18,052 nucleotides of DNA, taken from NCBI GenBank assembly GCA_016840595.1, contig JAEOSA010000014.1, forward strand, positions 1 through 18,052. Reading direction: 5' to 3'. The DNA comes from Candidatus Hermodarchaeota archaeon (GTDB taxonomy: Archaea > Asgardarchaeota > Hermodarchaeia > Hermodarchaeales > Hermodarchaeaceae). Below the pieces are notes generated by a model, which saw only the letters and a list, made by a program, of their open reading frames with translations, had not been told where the DNA came from and searched no databases. Each line of letters opens with the position of its first letter. Position 1 is the first letter of the stretch. The position numbers were made by a program, and so were the translations under genes. Positions 1 through 6,455 of this stretch are shown one piece after another.

Positions 1-1
1 C

Positions 2-232
2 TGGACTGCTATGGCTAAACTTCGCGCACCCATTGATGCTTTCGCGATCCTCAACGAAGTTGCTGATTGGCACGGAGCGTTTGCTTATACCAAGGACAGT
101 GAACTGGACTTGGGCATTCGTGGTGTCCGCAGCTACAGTATTGGGGCTGAGGGTGGCATGAATGTTATGCGGCTCATTATTGCCCGTGAACTATTGGGTA
201 AGGATTTCGTTCCGTACGATCGACAGACATAG
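2..232 (+). CDS. Acyl-CoA dehydrogenase, C-terminal end (partial)
   Basis: This is the last 76 codons of a flavoprotein that oxidises acyl-CoA thioesters to enoyl-CoA in beta-oxidation or branched-chain amino acid breakdown. The frame is open to the left window edge, so the Met at base 11 is probably internal and the gene is cut by the window. The residues match the C-terminal helical domain of the family: MAK followed by a helix ending in a HGAFAYTKD segment (family form HGGYGYTKD), then about 20 residues on GAEGGMNVMRLIIARELLG (family form GTSEIQRLVIARELL). FAD and CoA contacts of the partner subunit lie in this region in known members. The catalytic Glu would be outside the window or not assignable from this piece. 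The gene ends 29 bp from a convergent gene. Family assignment is good; acyl-chain specificity cannot be judged. Confidence 0.8.
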   Translation, partial: WTAMAKLRAPIDAFAILNEVADWHGAFAYTKDSELDLGIRGVRSYSIGAEGGMNVMRLIIARELLGKDFVPYDRQT

Positions 233-245
233 CACTGATTGGCCA

Positions 246-261
246 GGTTTTCGTTCAAACC
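246..261. terminator. Small hairpin between convergent genes
   Basis: GGTTT (246-250) and AAACC (257-261) can pair around a 6-base loop. The hairpin fills most of the 29-bp gap between two convergent stop codons, so it could end transcription from either side. The stem is only 5 bp and the T-runs are short, so this is weak. Confidence 0.3.
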
Positions 262-774
262 TTAAGGCTTGTTCTTTCGCTTCCTGGCATACAATGGTAT
301 GGTTATGCCTACTAGGAGACCCAAGAAGACAGCTGTAAGTGGAAATCCAGGGATTTGAGCACAAGAATCCATTTCGAGCCAGATTGTATACTCTCCGGTA
401 ACGTTGGCAATATCGGGTCCAGGATTCACCCATTCGATGGACCAAGTGGCGTTTACTGGTATGATGAATTCGAAACTGCCTGAGGTTTGGTTTTCATAAG
501 CCTGTTCAAGATACTGTTCTGAGCTCGATGATGAGTTAAAGACGTAGACATGGATTAGTTGATTGACACTTGACCAGTTGAAGAGTCGTCTGGCTCTCAC
601 GTCTGATGCATGCATGTTCCAATGTCTGTAGTCTCCGGCTGGAATGGATTCATCTAATTCTTCTGTCGTCAGTTGGCACCATTCAGCTGAGACTTGTGGT
701 AAGAGTAGGAAGATGAGAAGGCATATGCCTGTGAGGGCGGGAATTATCCTCCGGGACGTAGAAACCACCTCCAA
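262..774 (-). CDS. Surface protein with signal peptide and C-terminal membrane anchor
   Basis: I do not recognise a catalytic family. The protein (170 residues) starts with a typical export signal: basic residues near position 8, a hydrophobic core at 11-25, and a likely cleavage site after VSA at 28-30. A region of about 100 residues follows, rich in Asn, Ser and aromatic residues with several N-x-S/T sites, and it looks like a beta-sandwich. The C-terminus has an IPGFPL turn, a single helix at about 142-163 and a KRKNKP tail. That layout is common for archaeal envelope proteins and recalls PGF-type C-terminal anchors, though no archaeosortase is in the window. The start codon is TTG (772-774); a GTG two codons in is the alternative. 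A TATA element lies about 25 bp upstream, which suggests a leaderless or nearly leaderless transcript. Role unknown. Confidence 0.7.
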   Translation of the reverse strand: MEVVSTSRRIIPALTGICLLIFLLLPQVSAEWCQLTTEELDESIPAGDYRHWNMHASDVRARRLFNWSSVNQLIHVYVFNSSSSSEQYLEQAYENQTSGSFEFIIPVNATWSIEWVNPGPDIANVTGEYTIWLEMDSCAQIPGFPLTAVFLGLLVGITIPLYARKRKNKP

Positions 775-794
775 CGCATCTGTTCCATTCGGTG

Positions 795-803
795 ATATAA
801 AAT
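795..803 (-). promoter_or_regulatory. TATA element for the 262-774 gene
   Basis: On the minus strand the sequence reads TTTTATATC, centred about 25 bp before the TTG start at 774. Archaeal TATA boxes sit about 26 bp before the transcription start, so transcription should begin almost at the start codon. Confidence 0.45.
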
Positions 804-906
804 ACTGCTGACTTTGGAGGATAACAAGTGAACAGAAATAGGTTACACTGTGAGTGAGGGGATTCCTGCACCCCTTCTCTTTTCCTAATGTCTTTGTTTT
901 TGTAGA

Positions 907-1674
907 TTACATGTCCTGGTCATATTTGATGTAGAAGTAGGGATGACAATCTTGGGGTTTGAGCTCTTCGAGAAGCGTTGCTGGTTGCATCCAAATCGTG
1001 GTGTATGTAGTGTAGGCGGCCATGGTGACTTCGTTGACGGGGATTTCGTGAAGTAGGTCTTTGTGGGATTTTTGTAGAGTGAGGGTTCCGGACCCGATTT
1101 CAATGGGTCCGTAGTCTACTTTGCTGTTATGTCGTATAAGGCGGGGATGGTCGTCAACGCCAATGGCATCTAGGCTTGGGAAAGCTTTGAGGACAAAATC
1201 GGGAGTACCTGTGAATTTCTCGGGGAATGGGGCTTGGATGTCAGCGGTAATTTCAATGATTGGTATGCCTCGTCGAATACATGTTCCTTTGACGTGATTG
1301 CCTTGACGTGTGAGTGTGATAGCGTCTGCAATTTTTTTCGGATAGCCATACACTTCGCGACCTGCGGCCATTGCGATATCGTTGTCTACAGGCATGGAGA
1401 GACAATAGTTACCGATTTCATCTTTGTATTGGGCTTGGATGAAAAGTGCGGCTTCGTTGTATTTGATGCCAAAATTCGTTTTTTGAAATTCTGCGACATA
1501 GGCGTAGCCAAGGGGCTCTGGACCGGGTGTCAGAGGGGGTGGTAAAATCTGTTTGATAATCGCGTGATCTGTTTTGAAGAAAGCTAAGACCATATTCACA
1601 TCGCCAAGCATGAAGCCGTTGGCGTACTTTTTCTTCCGTGTTTGGAAGTCGTCTGGGGTTTGAACAAGTTTCAT
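907..1674 (-). CDS. Acetoacetate decarboxylase-like protein
   Basis: This 255-residue protein belongs to the acetoacetate decarboxylase (ADC) superfamily, whose founding enzyme uses a Schiff-base lysine to convert acetoacetate to acetone and CO2. The family landmark GREVYGYPKK is at 105-114; K113 and K114 align with the catalytic Lys115/Lys116 of the Clostridium enzyme. Another family landmark, the FKTDHAIIKQILPPPL stretch (33-48), aligns with YRTD...VVPEPL. E74 in YNEAAL is a good match for catalytic Glu76. By my hand alignment, the position of Arg29, which binds the substrate carboxylate, is V26 here. Many ADC-like proteins lacking that Arg act on other keto or enol acids, so decarboxylation of acetoacetate is not assured. 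The length fits the family. It is transcribed away from the molybdoenzyme gene, with a palindrome just upstream of its start. Confidence 0.8.
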   Translation of the reverse strand: MKLVQTPDDFQTRKKKYANGFMLGDVNMVLAFFKTDHAIIKQILPPPLTPGPEPLGYAYVAEFQKTNFGIKYNEAALFIQAQYKDEIGNYCLSMPVDNDIAMAAGREVYGYPKKIADAITLTRQGNHVKGTCIRRGIPIIEITADIQAPFPEKFTGTPDFVLKAFPSLDAIGVDDHPRLIRHNSKVDYGPIEIGSGTLTLQKSHKDLLHEIPVNEVTMAAYTTYTTIWMQPATLLEELKPQDCHPYFYIKYDQDM

Positions 1675-1687
1675 AGTAATCCCAACT

Positions 1688-1700
1688 AATACCGGGTATT
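1688..1700. promoter_or_regulatory. 13-bp palindrome before the ADC-like gene (possible operator)
   Basis: AATACC and GGTATT flank a single central G, giving a perfect odd-centred palindrome. It begins 14 bp before the ATG at 1674. A weak TATA-like ATTAATAC (minus strand, about 1713-1720) would put the transcription start inside the palindrome, where a bound protein would block it. The function is inferred from symmetry and position only. Confidence 0.3.
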
Positions 1701-1766
1701 GTCGGGGGTCGTTGTATTAATGGCTATGTGTTTTGAGGTAGGTTTAACGGTACTTGGAGGTGAGGA

Positions 1767-1808
1767 ATGGAATTTGATTCAGGGTTGGTAAATCCCTATT
1801 ATTCTTGA
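1767..1808 (+). CDS. Possible 13-codon leader ORF with strong SD
   Basis: An ATG at 1767 follows a strong GGAGGTGA ribosome binding site at 1756-1763. It opens a 13-codon frame (MEFDSGLVNPYYS) that stops 39 bp before the molybdoenzyme start. A bulged hairpin (AGGGTT at 1781-1786 with AATCCCT at 1791-1797) lies in its second half. The binding site is better than that of the large gene downstream. It could be a leader peptide that sets translation of the downstream gene, or a chance match; no conservation can be checked here. Confidence 0.2.
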   Translation: MEFDSGLVNPYYS

Positions 1809-1847
1809 AGCCTCTTTCCTTTTTGTAGCATATCGTTGGGAATGATT

Positions 1848-2888
1848 ATGAATCGGTCGGTGTTGAATGCGGTCATTGTTGTGGGGCTATGTTGTCTGCC
1901 GTTAGTTCTTATTGGAGTGGTCAGCTATTCGCGTTCGCAGATTACTCCCAATGACCAGTTTTTCACATTACAGATTGGTGATATCCCCCAAATTGATGTC
2001 TCGAACTGGACACTGGTTATCGATGGGCAAGTTGACAACCCCATTAATTTCACCTATGCTGAGTTCATTGCATTGCCCAGTATCTCAATTCGCGCCACGC
2101 TGCAATGTGTGGATGGTCCTTCGGGAACGGCGATTTGGCGAGGGGTCCGCATCAGTGATTTACTGGCTTTGGCGCAGGTGAATCAAAGTGGGTTTGATGT
2201 CGCTTTTTATGCTGTCGACGGGTTCTCCTCATCACTCACTTTAGAAGAGGTGAGTACAGGAGATGTCCTCTTAGCCTATGAGATGAATGGTGAAACCCTT
2301 CCTGCGGCGCATGGTTTTCCGGTCCGTGTTGTGGCGCCAGAGCAGTTTGGCTATAAGTGGGTAAAATGGATCAATCATATCGAAGTGGTAGATTATGATT
2401 TCCGTGGGTTCTGGGAATCGCGGGGATGGGCTGATGATGCTCGCCTGTCACCGATTTCGCATTGGGGGCTGCATGCCTTTTTGTTTTCCATCTCGTTTGT
2501 TTTCGGAGCTATCGCTTTGGTGATGGGGTTGAAATTTTCACGGCGGACCGATTACTTCATTGATTTACCGGATCTTGTTTCCACGAACTTTCATCGAATT
2601 ATATCCGTCGCGTATATCGGAACCGTCGGAGCAGTATTCGTCTATTGGGCATTCCAAACGCTTCTTCTCAAGGGAGCCTTGCTTTACTCATTTCATGGTA
2701 TTGGGGCATTAGCTGTGCTCATCTTGCATGTGCTGGGTGGAATAATGGGTCGAACCACTAGGATGACTAACCGCTCTAACCGAAATCTTCACTACAAATT
2801 GAACTTTGCAGGATATTTAGTGTATACACTTACGATAACAACAGGGTTTCTGTTGGCGTTTGGGGCAAGTTTCATTTACATTTACTAG
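1848..2888 (+). CDS. Sulfite-oxidase-fold molybdopterin protein fused to a heme-b-like membrane domain
   Basis: The N-terminal half has the oxidoreductase molybdopterin-binding fold of sulfite oxidase and MsrP (YedY). Numbered from ATG 1848: C87 in TLQCVDG is the likely Mo ligand, GFPVRVVAPEQFGYKWVKWI (156-175) is the family signature, and GFWESRGW follows. An uncleaved N-terminal helix (about 6-27) should leave this domain outside the cell. The C-terminal half has four helices (about 207-227, 251-271, 279-299, 321-343) with histidines at 205, 209, 249, 283, 294 and 315, as expected for a b-type cytochrome. One chain would thus combine what MsrP and MsrQ do as separate subunits: oxide or oxyanion reduction, or sulfite oxidation, linked to membrane electrons. 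There is no twin-arginine motif. TTG 1836 and ATG 1842 are other possible starts; 1848 is chosen because GGGA lies 6 bases before it. Substrate unknown. Confidence 0.8.
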   Translation: MNRSVLNAVIVVGLCCLPLVLIGVVSYSRSQITPNDQFFTLQIGDIPQIDVSNWTLVIDGQVDNPINFTYAEFIALPSISIRATLQCVDGPSGTAIWRGVRISDLLALAQVNQSGFDVAFYAVDGFSSSLTLEEVSTGDVLLAYEMNGETLPAAHGFPVRVVAPEQFGYKWVKWINHIEVVDYDFRGFWESRGWADDARLSPISHWGLHAFLFSISFVFGAIALVMGLKFSRRTDYFIDLPDLVSTNFHRIISVAYIGTVGAVFVYWAFQTLLLKGALLYSFHGIGALAVLILHVLGGIMGRTTRMTNRSNRNLHYKLNFAGYLVYTLTITTGFLLAFGASFIYIY

Positions 2889-3518
2889 TTAGTCGAATAC
2901 TTTCAGAAGTTTGTATCCTTGGAAGGCAGACCAAAGGATGAGGCCGTAGACAGCAACCTTCTGCATGGCAGCACCCTCAATAATGGGGACATTGAAGATC
3001 ATTCCGATTAGATATGTATAGGCGAGAATGGCGACGATGATTCCAATGATGGCATACAAGTTTTCATAGTCCTTGTTGAGAAGGATGGCAATTGTGTATA
3101 CGATAATCGCGGACGAAATGAAAAAGAAAAACGCGTATGTTGAGTAACCATGGAGGCTTGGAAATACATCCATGGCGAAGATTGCAAGGCTTGAGACGAA
3201 AACGGCTGCAAGAAAACCGAGAATTGTACCAATCCAGCTTAGATAGAATATTCTTGATGAACCAGTGAACACCATGCGGATGGCGAGCCAGAAGGGGATT
3301 GAACAGGCAGCTACTAGCGTACAGGTGAAAGCAAAGAGGAACCAGTTTTGAGGAGTAGGAACACTATTAGTAACCGCTTGTCCAAGTTGACTGAAGCTGT
3401 TAAAGAAGAAGTTGTAGCCGCCGGGATAGATGAGCATGATGATGGCGGTGATGATGATAAATTGGATGCCTCCAAAGATGCTAAGGTAGGCTCCGAGTCG
3501 TTTCCATGAGATAGCCAT
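2889..3518 (-). CDS. DUF998-like multi-pass membrane protein
   Basis: The protein has 209 residues and about six hydrophobic helices, with a short basic end at each terminus. The first extracytoplasmic loop reads YPGGYNFFFNSFSQLGQ, which resembles the conserved YPGYN...NSISDLG loop of the DUF998 family of small membrane proteins. The function of that family is not established. Expression looks well defined: AGGAGGG lies 6 bases before the ATG and a TATA element lies about 67 bp before it. Its stop codon touches the stop codon of the convergent molybdoenzyme gene with no base between them. The next gene upstream on the same strand has its own start 127 bp away, so the two need not be an operon. 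The DUF998 assignment rests on loop resemblance and topology. Confidence 0.6.
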   Translation of the reverse strand: MAISWKRLGAYLSIFGGIQFIIITAIIMLIYPGGYNFFFNSFSQLGQAVTNSVPTPQNWFLFAFTCTLVAACSIPFWLAIRMVFTGSSRIFYLSWIGTILGFLAAVFVSSLAIFAMDVFPSLHGYSTYAFFFFISSAIIVYTIAILLNKDYENLYAIIGIIVAILAYTYLIGMIFNVPIIEGAAMQKVAVYGLILWSAFQGYKLLKVFD

Positions 3519-3524
3519 AACTAT

Positions 3525-3531
3525 CCCTCCT
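3525..3531 (-). promoter_or_regulatory. Strong ribosome binding site for the DUF998-like gene
   Basis: The minus strand reads AGGAGGG, 6 bases before the ATG at 3518. It fixes the start of the 209-residue protein. Confidence 0.7.
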
Positions 3532-3580
3532 GAGATTTTGTGAGTAATGATAGTAGATACTCTGTTGGAGAGATGTTTCT

Positions 3581-3588
3581 TATAAAAT
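3581..3588 (-). promoter_or_regulatory. TATA element for the DUF998-like gene
   Basis: The minus strand reads CAATTTTATAAG here, with TTTTATA as the core. It would start transcription about 40 bases before the ATG at 3518, leaving a leader that contains the strong ribosome binding site. Confidence 0.45.
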
Positions 3589-3644
3589 TGAATGCCGCCC
3601 CTCGTATAGCCCAGGGATTTACCTTAAAGAGAAGCGCTGTTTAG

Positions 3645-4625
3645 CTAGGTGTCGAGTTTACTAAAAAGCTCGTTCAGGTAATCGTCTCTCAAATTCTGGA
3701 AGCGTCTTGTGGGATAGCTGAAAATTGCTTCTACAGACTTTACGAAGGGTGCTTTTTGTATACTATTTGCTATGGGTTCGGCGTCACGCATGTGTTCGAC
3801 GAGAAAAATACTGAAAATGACAGGTGCAATGGCTGATGCAAACGCAAACCAAAATGCAATGGGATGTTGTGTCCTCACCCATTCCACTACATCGTGAAAG
3901 GTAGTTGTTTTTTCGTCCCAGTCAATGCGGATTACAAAGGCTGTACCATCAGCCGCATTAAGATCCCAGTGAATACGTGAGTGCATACAGGCTTGTTTCG
4001 TCCGATGGTCTCCTATTGATTGCTTGTGTACAAATATTTCTTGTGCGGAGCCGGTTTCACCGAATAATTGTTGGATAGTTTTTCGAATCCGTTTAGGTGA
4101 CATCTTTGTTTGCTGAGCAATTTCGGAGATGGGCATTCGAGCATCATCTCGTAAACACCGTAGCACCTTCAATTCCGAGTGGGATAAATCACGCTTGCAC
4201 CCTTTTTCACAAATAAGCGGATGCAATTCAATGTGTGTCACGCCTTCCAAGCCGTGTAGAAACTGGCTAAACTCAGATAGTCCCTGAGAACCCACATAAT
4301 CGGCAAAGACGAGTACGGATCCATCAGCAAGATAACTGCCGGAATCTACCATCGGGTGTGCCCCAATGGTGTCGAGTAAGACGTCAGTGCGGGGAGGTGA
4401 TTTCGTGAATACCAGTCCTACAAGACTTTCCGCTTCCACCATGGCGAGACTGGGGTACACATTGAAGCTTCGGATAATTCCTAACTCCCTTAACTTCGTG
4501 TAACGTTTCTTGACGGCGTTAACAGTTAGTTCCAGCTTATTCGCGAGGGCTTGGAATGAGATTCTACAATAGATTCCTAATTCTAGGAGAATTACCTTGT
4601 CAATTTCATCCAAGGCTGCCACCAT
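3645..4625 (-). CDS. Tandem Lrp/AsnC-type transcription regulator (copy A)
   Basis: This 326-residue protein holds two Lrp-like halves. The first winged helix-turn-helix is at about 5-52, with LDEIDKVIL opening it and VNAVKKRYTKL as the recognition helix. A ferredoxin-like ligand-binding or dimerisation domain follows at about 65-138 (VLVFADY... FLHGLEGVTHIEL). A second helix-turn-helix is at about 148-187 (MPISEIAQQTKMSPKRIRKTIQQL), with a second alpha/beta domain at about 218-300. Typical Lrp proteins have about 150 residues and one copy of each domain, so this is a fused duplication. A paralogue in the same order and strand lies at 6864-7841; I estimate 40-50 percent identity. It is divergent from the serine hydrolase at 4862 and shares its 236-bp promoter region. 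Control of that gene, and of itself, is the simplest inference. The effector is unknown. Confidence 0.82.
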   Translation of the reverse strand: MVAALDEIDKVILLELGIYCRISFQALANKLELTVNAVKKRYTKLRELGIIRSFNVYPSLAMVEAESLVGLVFTKSPPRTDVLLDTIGAHPMVDSGSYLADGSVLVFADYVGSQGLSEFSQFLHGLEGVTHIELHPLICEKGCKRDLSHSELKVLRCLRDDARMPISEIAQQTKMSPKRIRKTIQQLFGETGSAQEIFVHKQSIGDHRTKQACMHSRIHWDLNAADGTAFVIRIDWDEKTTTFHDVVEWVRTQHPIAFWFAFASAIAPVIFSIFLVEHMRDAEPIANSIQKAPFVKSVEAIFSYPTRRFQNLRDDYLNELFSKLDT

Positions 4626-4692
4626 TTCATTTGGAAAATCCTACCCTGAATCCAGTAAGCATCGCACGTTTTGGCATAGGGGGAAGTGTCAA

Positions 4693-4702
4693 CGTATATA
4701 CG
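4693..4702 (-). promoter_or_regulatory. Symmetric TATA element, CGTATATACG
   Basis: This perfect 10-bp palindrome with a TATATA core lies about 70 bp before the start of regulator copy A. It would give a leader of about 45 bases. Its symmetry means it could also be a protein site. Confidence 0.35.
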
Positions 4703-4810
4703 CCTTACAATCGCTAAAACTGTTTTCAAAATGATTCTGAACCAAGTATTTCGGAAAAAGCCGTATCCTTGCCCTATTCCTTAATTATCTGAACTGACCA
4801 GTTCCGTTGG

Positions 4811-4818
4811 ATAAATAT
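4811..4818 (+). promoter_or_regulatory. TATA element for the serine hydrolase gene
   Basis: ATAAATAT here predicts a transcription start near 4841. That leaves about 20 bases of leader before ATG 4862, including AAGGAG at 4853-4858, and almost none before GTG 4844. It therefore favours ATG 4862 as the start. Confidence 0.45.
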
Positions 4819-4861
4819 TCAACAAAAGAATTCTTCCTTTACGGTGAAATGTAAGGAGCGA

Positions 4862-6079
4862 ATGTTATTGTCTCGTATTCTGCGGTTTCTCTTTCCCCTG
4901 ACTATCCTTCTGACAATCTCCTCTTGTTTGTTTGTCTCTCCAAATGTAGGTTATTGTGACGCATGGACTCCGGATTATTGGCCAACCGGTGGTTGGCGGT
5001 TTTCTACACCAGAAACCCAAGGCATGCTCTCTGGTCACCTCGTAGCTATGCAAGACTTTCTATATGCACAACCGATTCAACTAGATTCGGTGCTCATCAT
5101 ACGGAACGGGTATATTGTCTATGAGGACTACCCGACAGGGCACACTGAAACCATGCGTCATGTCCTCTTCTCGTGTACCAAAAGCGTCGCATCAGCCGTT
5201 CTTGGTATTGCCCTTGGACAGGGATACTTCAACGGCACACAAGACCGGTTACTTGACTTCTTTCCCGATCGAACAGTTGCAAATCCGGACCCAAGGAAAG
5301 ACAGGATTACTGTGGAGAACCTATTGACAATGAAGGCAGGAATTGAATGGGACGAGTGGTCTGTGTCCTACGAAGATGGTAATAACCCCGTCCACGGACT
5401 AATATCGAGCTTAGACGCTCTCCAATTTATGCTGGACCTCCCGATGGCGGCTGAACCGGGGACTACTTGGGTGTATAATAGTGGCGTCTCCCATCTCCTC
5501 TCGTGCATTGCGAATGCTACAACGGGGAGATTTACCGCAGATTTTGCCCAAGAGTACTTGTTTGATCCGTTGGGAATCATGAACGTGTTTTGGGAAACCG
5601 ATTTTGCAGGTGTGAACTTTGGTGGCTTTGGTCTACACCTTACACCACGGGATATGGCGAAATTTGGCTATGTGTATTTGAACAACGGCACTTGGGATGG
5701 AGAACAAATACTCCCTACATCGTGGATTGAAGCCTCCAAAATGGTGAATCACACTACCGGATCCAATTCGGGTTATGGCTATCAGTGGTGGATTAACCCC
5801 GATTGGGGGGCATTCAGTGCCCGGGGTTATCGGGGGCAACGCATCCATGTCCTTCCCAATGAAAACCTCGTCGTGGTGTTTACCGCGAGTGGAAGCCAAG
5901 TACACTATGACGCCCTCATTGAAGAGTATATTTTACCAGCTGTCAATGAATTCAACCCATGGCTTGCACAACCTCAAATGGTTGGACTAGCCCTTGCAAT
6001 TTTTCTAGGAATTCCTATTGTCTTAGTTTCTGTCTATGTTTTTCGTCGTCGGCAGACCCTTTCATCTGAAAACATCTAG
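4862..6079 (+). CDS. Secreted, membrane-anchored beta-lactamase-family serine hydrolase
   Basis: This is a class C beta-lactamase/esterase-fold hydrolase of 405 residues. Numbered from ATG 4862, the nucleophile motif SCTK is at 104-107 and the second motif YNS at 205-207, in the W-x-YNSG form of 6-aminohexanoate-dimer hydrolases and EstB-like esterases. A GYGYQWW segment and a RGYRGQRIHVLP segment occupy the place of the third motif. A signal peptide (basic RILR, then a long hydrophobic stretch ending near residue 34) and a C-terminal helix at about 374-394 with an RRRQ tail place the enzyme outside the membrane. The substrate may be an amide, ester or small peptide. GTG 4844 is another possible start, but AAGGAG at 4853 and the TATA position favour 4862. 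FNPWLA just before the helix recurs in the surface protein at 11550-13142. It is divergent from regulator copy A. Confidence 0.82.
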   Translation: MLLSRILRFLFPLTILLTISSCLFVSPNVGYCDAWTPDYWPTGGWRFSTPETQGMLSGHLVAMQDFLYAQPIQLDSVLIIRNGYIVYEDYPTGHTETMRHVLFSCTKSVASAVLGIALGQGYFNGTQDRLLDFFPDRTVANPDPRKDRITVENLLTMKAGIEWDEWSVSYEDGNNPVHGLISSLDALQFMLDLPMAAEPGTTWVYNSGVSHLLSCIANATTGRFTADFAQEYLFDPLGIMNVFWETDFAGVNFGGFGLHLTPRDMAKFGYVYLNNGTWDGEQILPTSWIEASKMVNHTTGSNSGYGYQWWINPDWGAFSARGYRGQRIHVLPNENLVVVFTASGSQVHYDALIEEYILPAVNEFNPWLAQPQMVGLALAIFLGIPIVLVSVYVFRRRQTLSSENI

Positions 6080-6096
6080 CTTGGATTTCTTTTGGA

Positions 6097-6117
6097 CCAA
6101 TTGTTCCCTCTAATTGG
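6097..6117 (+). terminator. Hairpin downstream of the hydrolase gene
   Basis: CCAATT (6097-6102) and AATTGG (6112-6117) pair around 9 bases, starting 18 bp past the stop. No T-run follows on the plus strand, so a role in termination is uncertain. Further on, GGAGGAGG at 6139-6146 is an orphan ribosome binding site before only a four-codon TTG frame. Confidence 0.25.
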
Positions 6118-6184
6118 AGCATTTGAAAAAAGAGGTTTGGAGGAGGACCCATTGCTAGAAAGTTGACTAATCAAGTATTAGGTG

Positions 6185-6227
6185 TATATATTTTTAAAGA
6201 GAAGCAAGACAAGTTTTCGGTGGAGGG
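6185..6227 (+). promoter_or_regulatory. TATA element and ribosome binding site for the small membrane protein pair
   Basis: TATATATTTTTAAA begins at 6185. GGAGGG is at 6222-6227, 6 bases before the TTG at 6234. Transcription would start near 6215. The pair thus has its own promoter, separate from the hydrolase gene, and the TTG start is supported. Confidence 0.5.
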
Positions 6228-6233
6228 TAGATT

Positions 6234-6455
6234 TTGCCCCTTATAAAAAGTAGGAGAAATAAGTTAGCCTTAGCTGCATTTGTAGCATTGATTACTATTC
6301 CTGCCAGTATTTACATTGTGTATTTTGTACCTGGATTCAATGATCTTTTGTTATCCGATTTCTATTCGTACGGGATTTCTCTTGCGATTGCTTGTGGTTA
6401 CGCATTTCTTGTAGGAGTTATACTGAGATTACTTTTTGACGGACGAAAAAGATGA
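6234..6455 (+). CDS. Small two-helix membrane protein, first of an overlapping pair
   Basis: The protein has 73 residues and I recognise no family. A basic N-terminus (KSRRNK) precedes a first helix at about 11-32; a short loop with PGFND follows, then a second helix at about 46-68 and a GRKR tail. Both basic ends should be cytoplasmic. The start is TTG, supported by GGAGGG 6 bases upstream and by a TATA element about 45 bp upstream. Its TGA stop overlaps the ATG of the next gene (ATGA), so the two are probably translated together. They lie between the serine hydrolase and regulator copy B. The coding call rests on the start signals, the overlap and the membrane pattern. A membrane complex with the next protein is likely by arrangement; no function is assigned. 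Confidence 0.6.
   Translation: MPLIKSRRNKLALAAFVALITIPASIYIVYFVPGFNDLLLSDFYSYGISLAIACGYAFLVGVILRLLFDGRKR

Noticed and set aside
1234..1545. 103-codon plus-strand frame
   Set aside because: It lies wholly inside the ADC-like gene on the other strand, whose family motifs are clear; the translation is Cys/Phe-rich and matches nothing.
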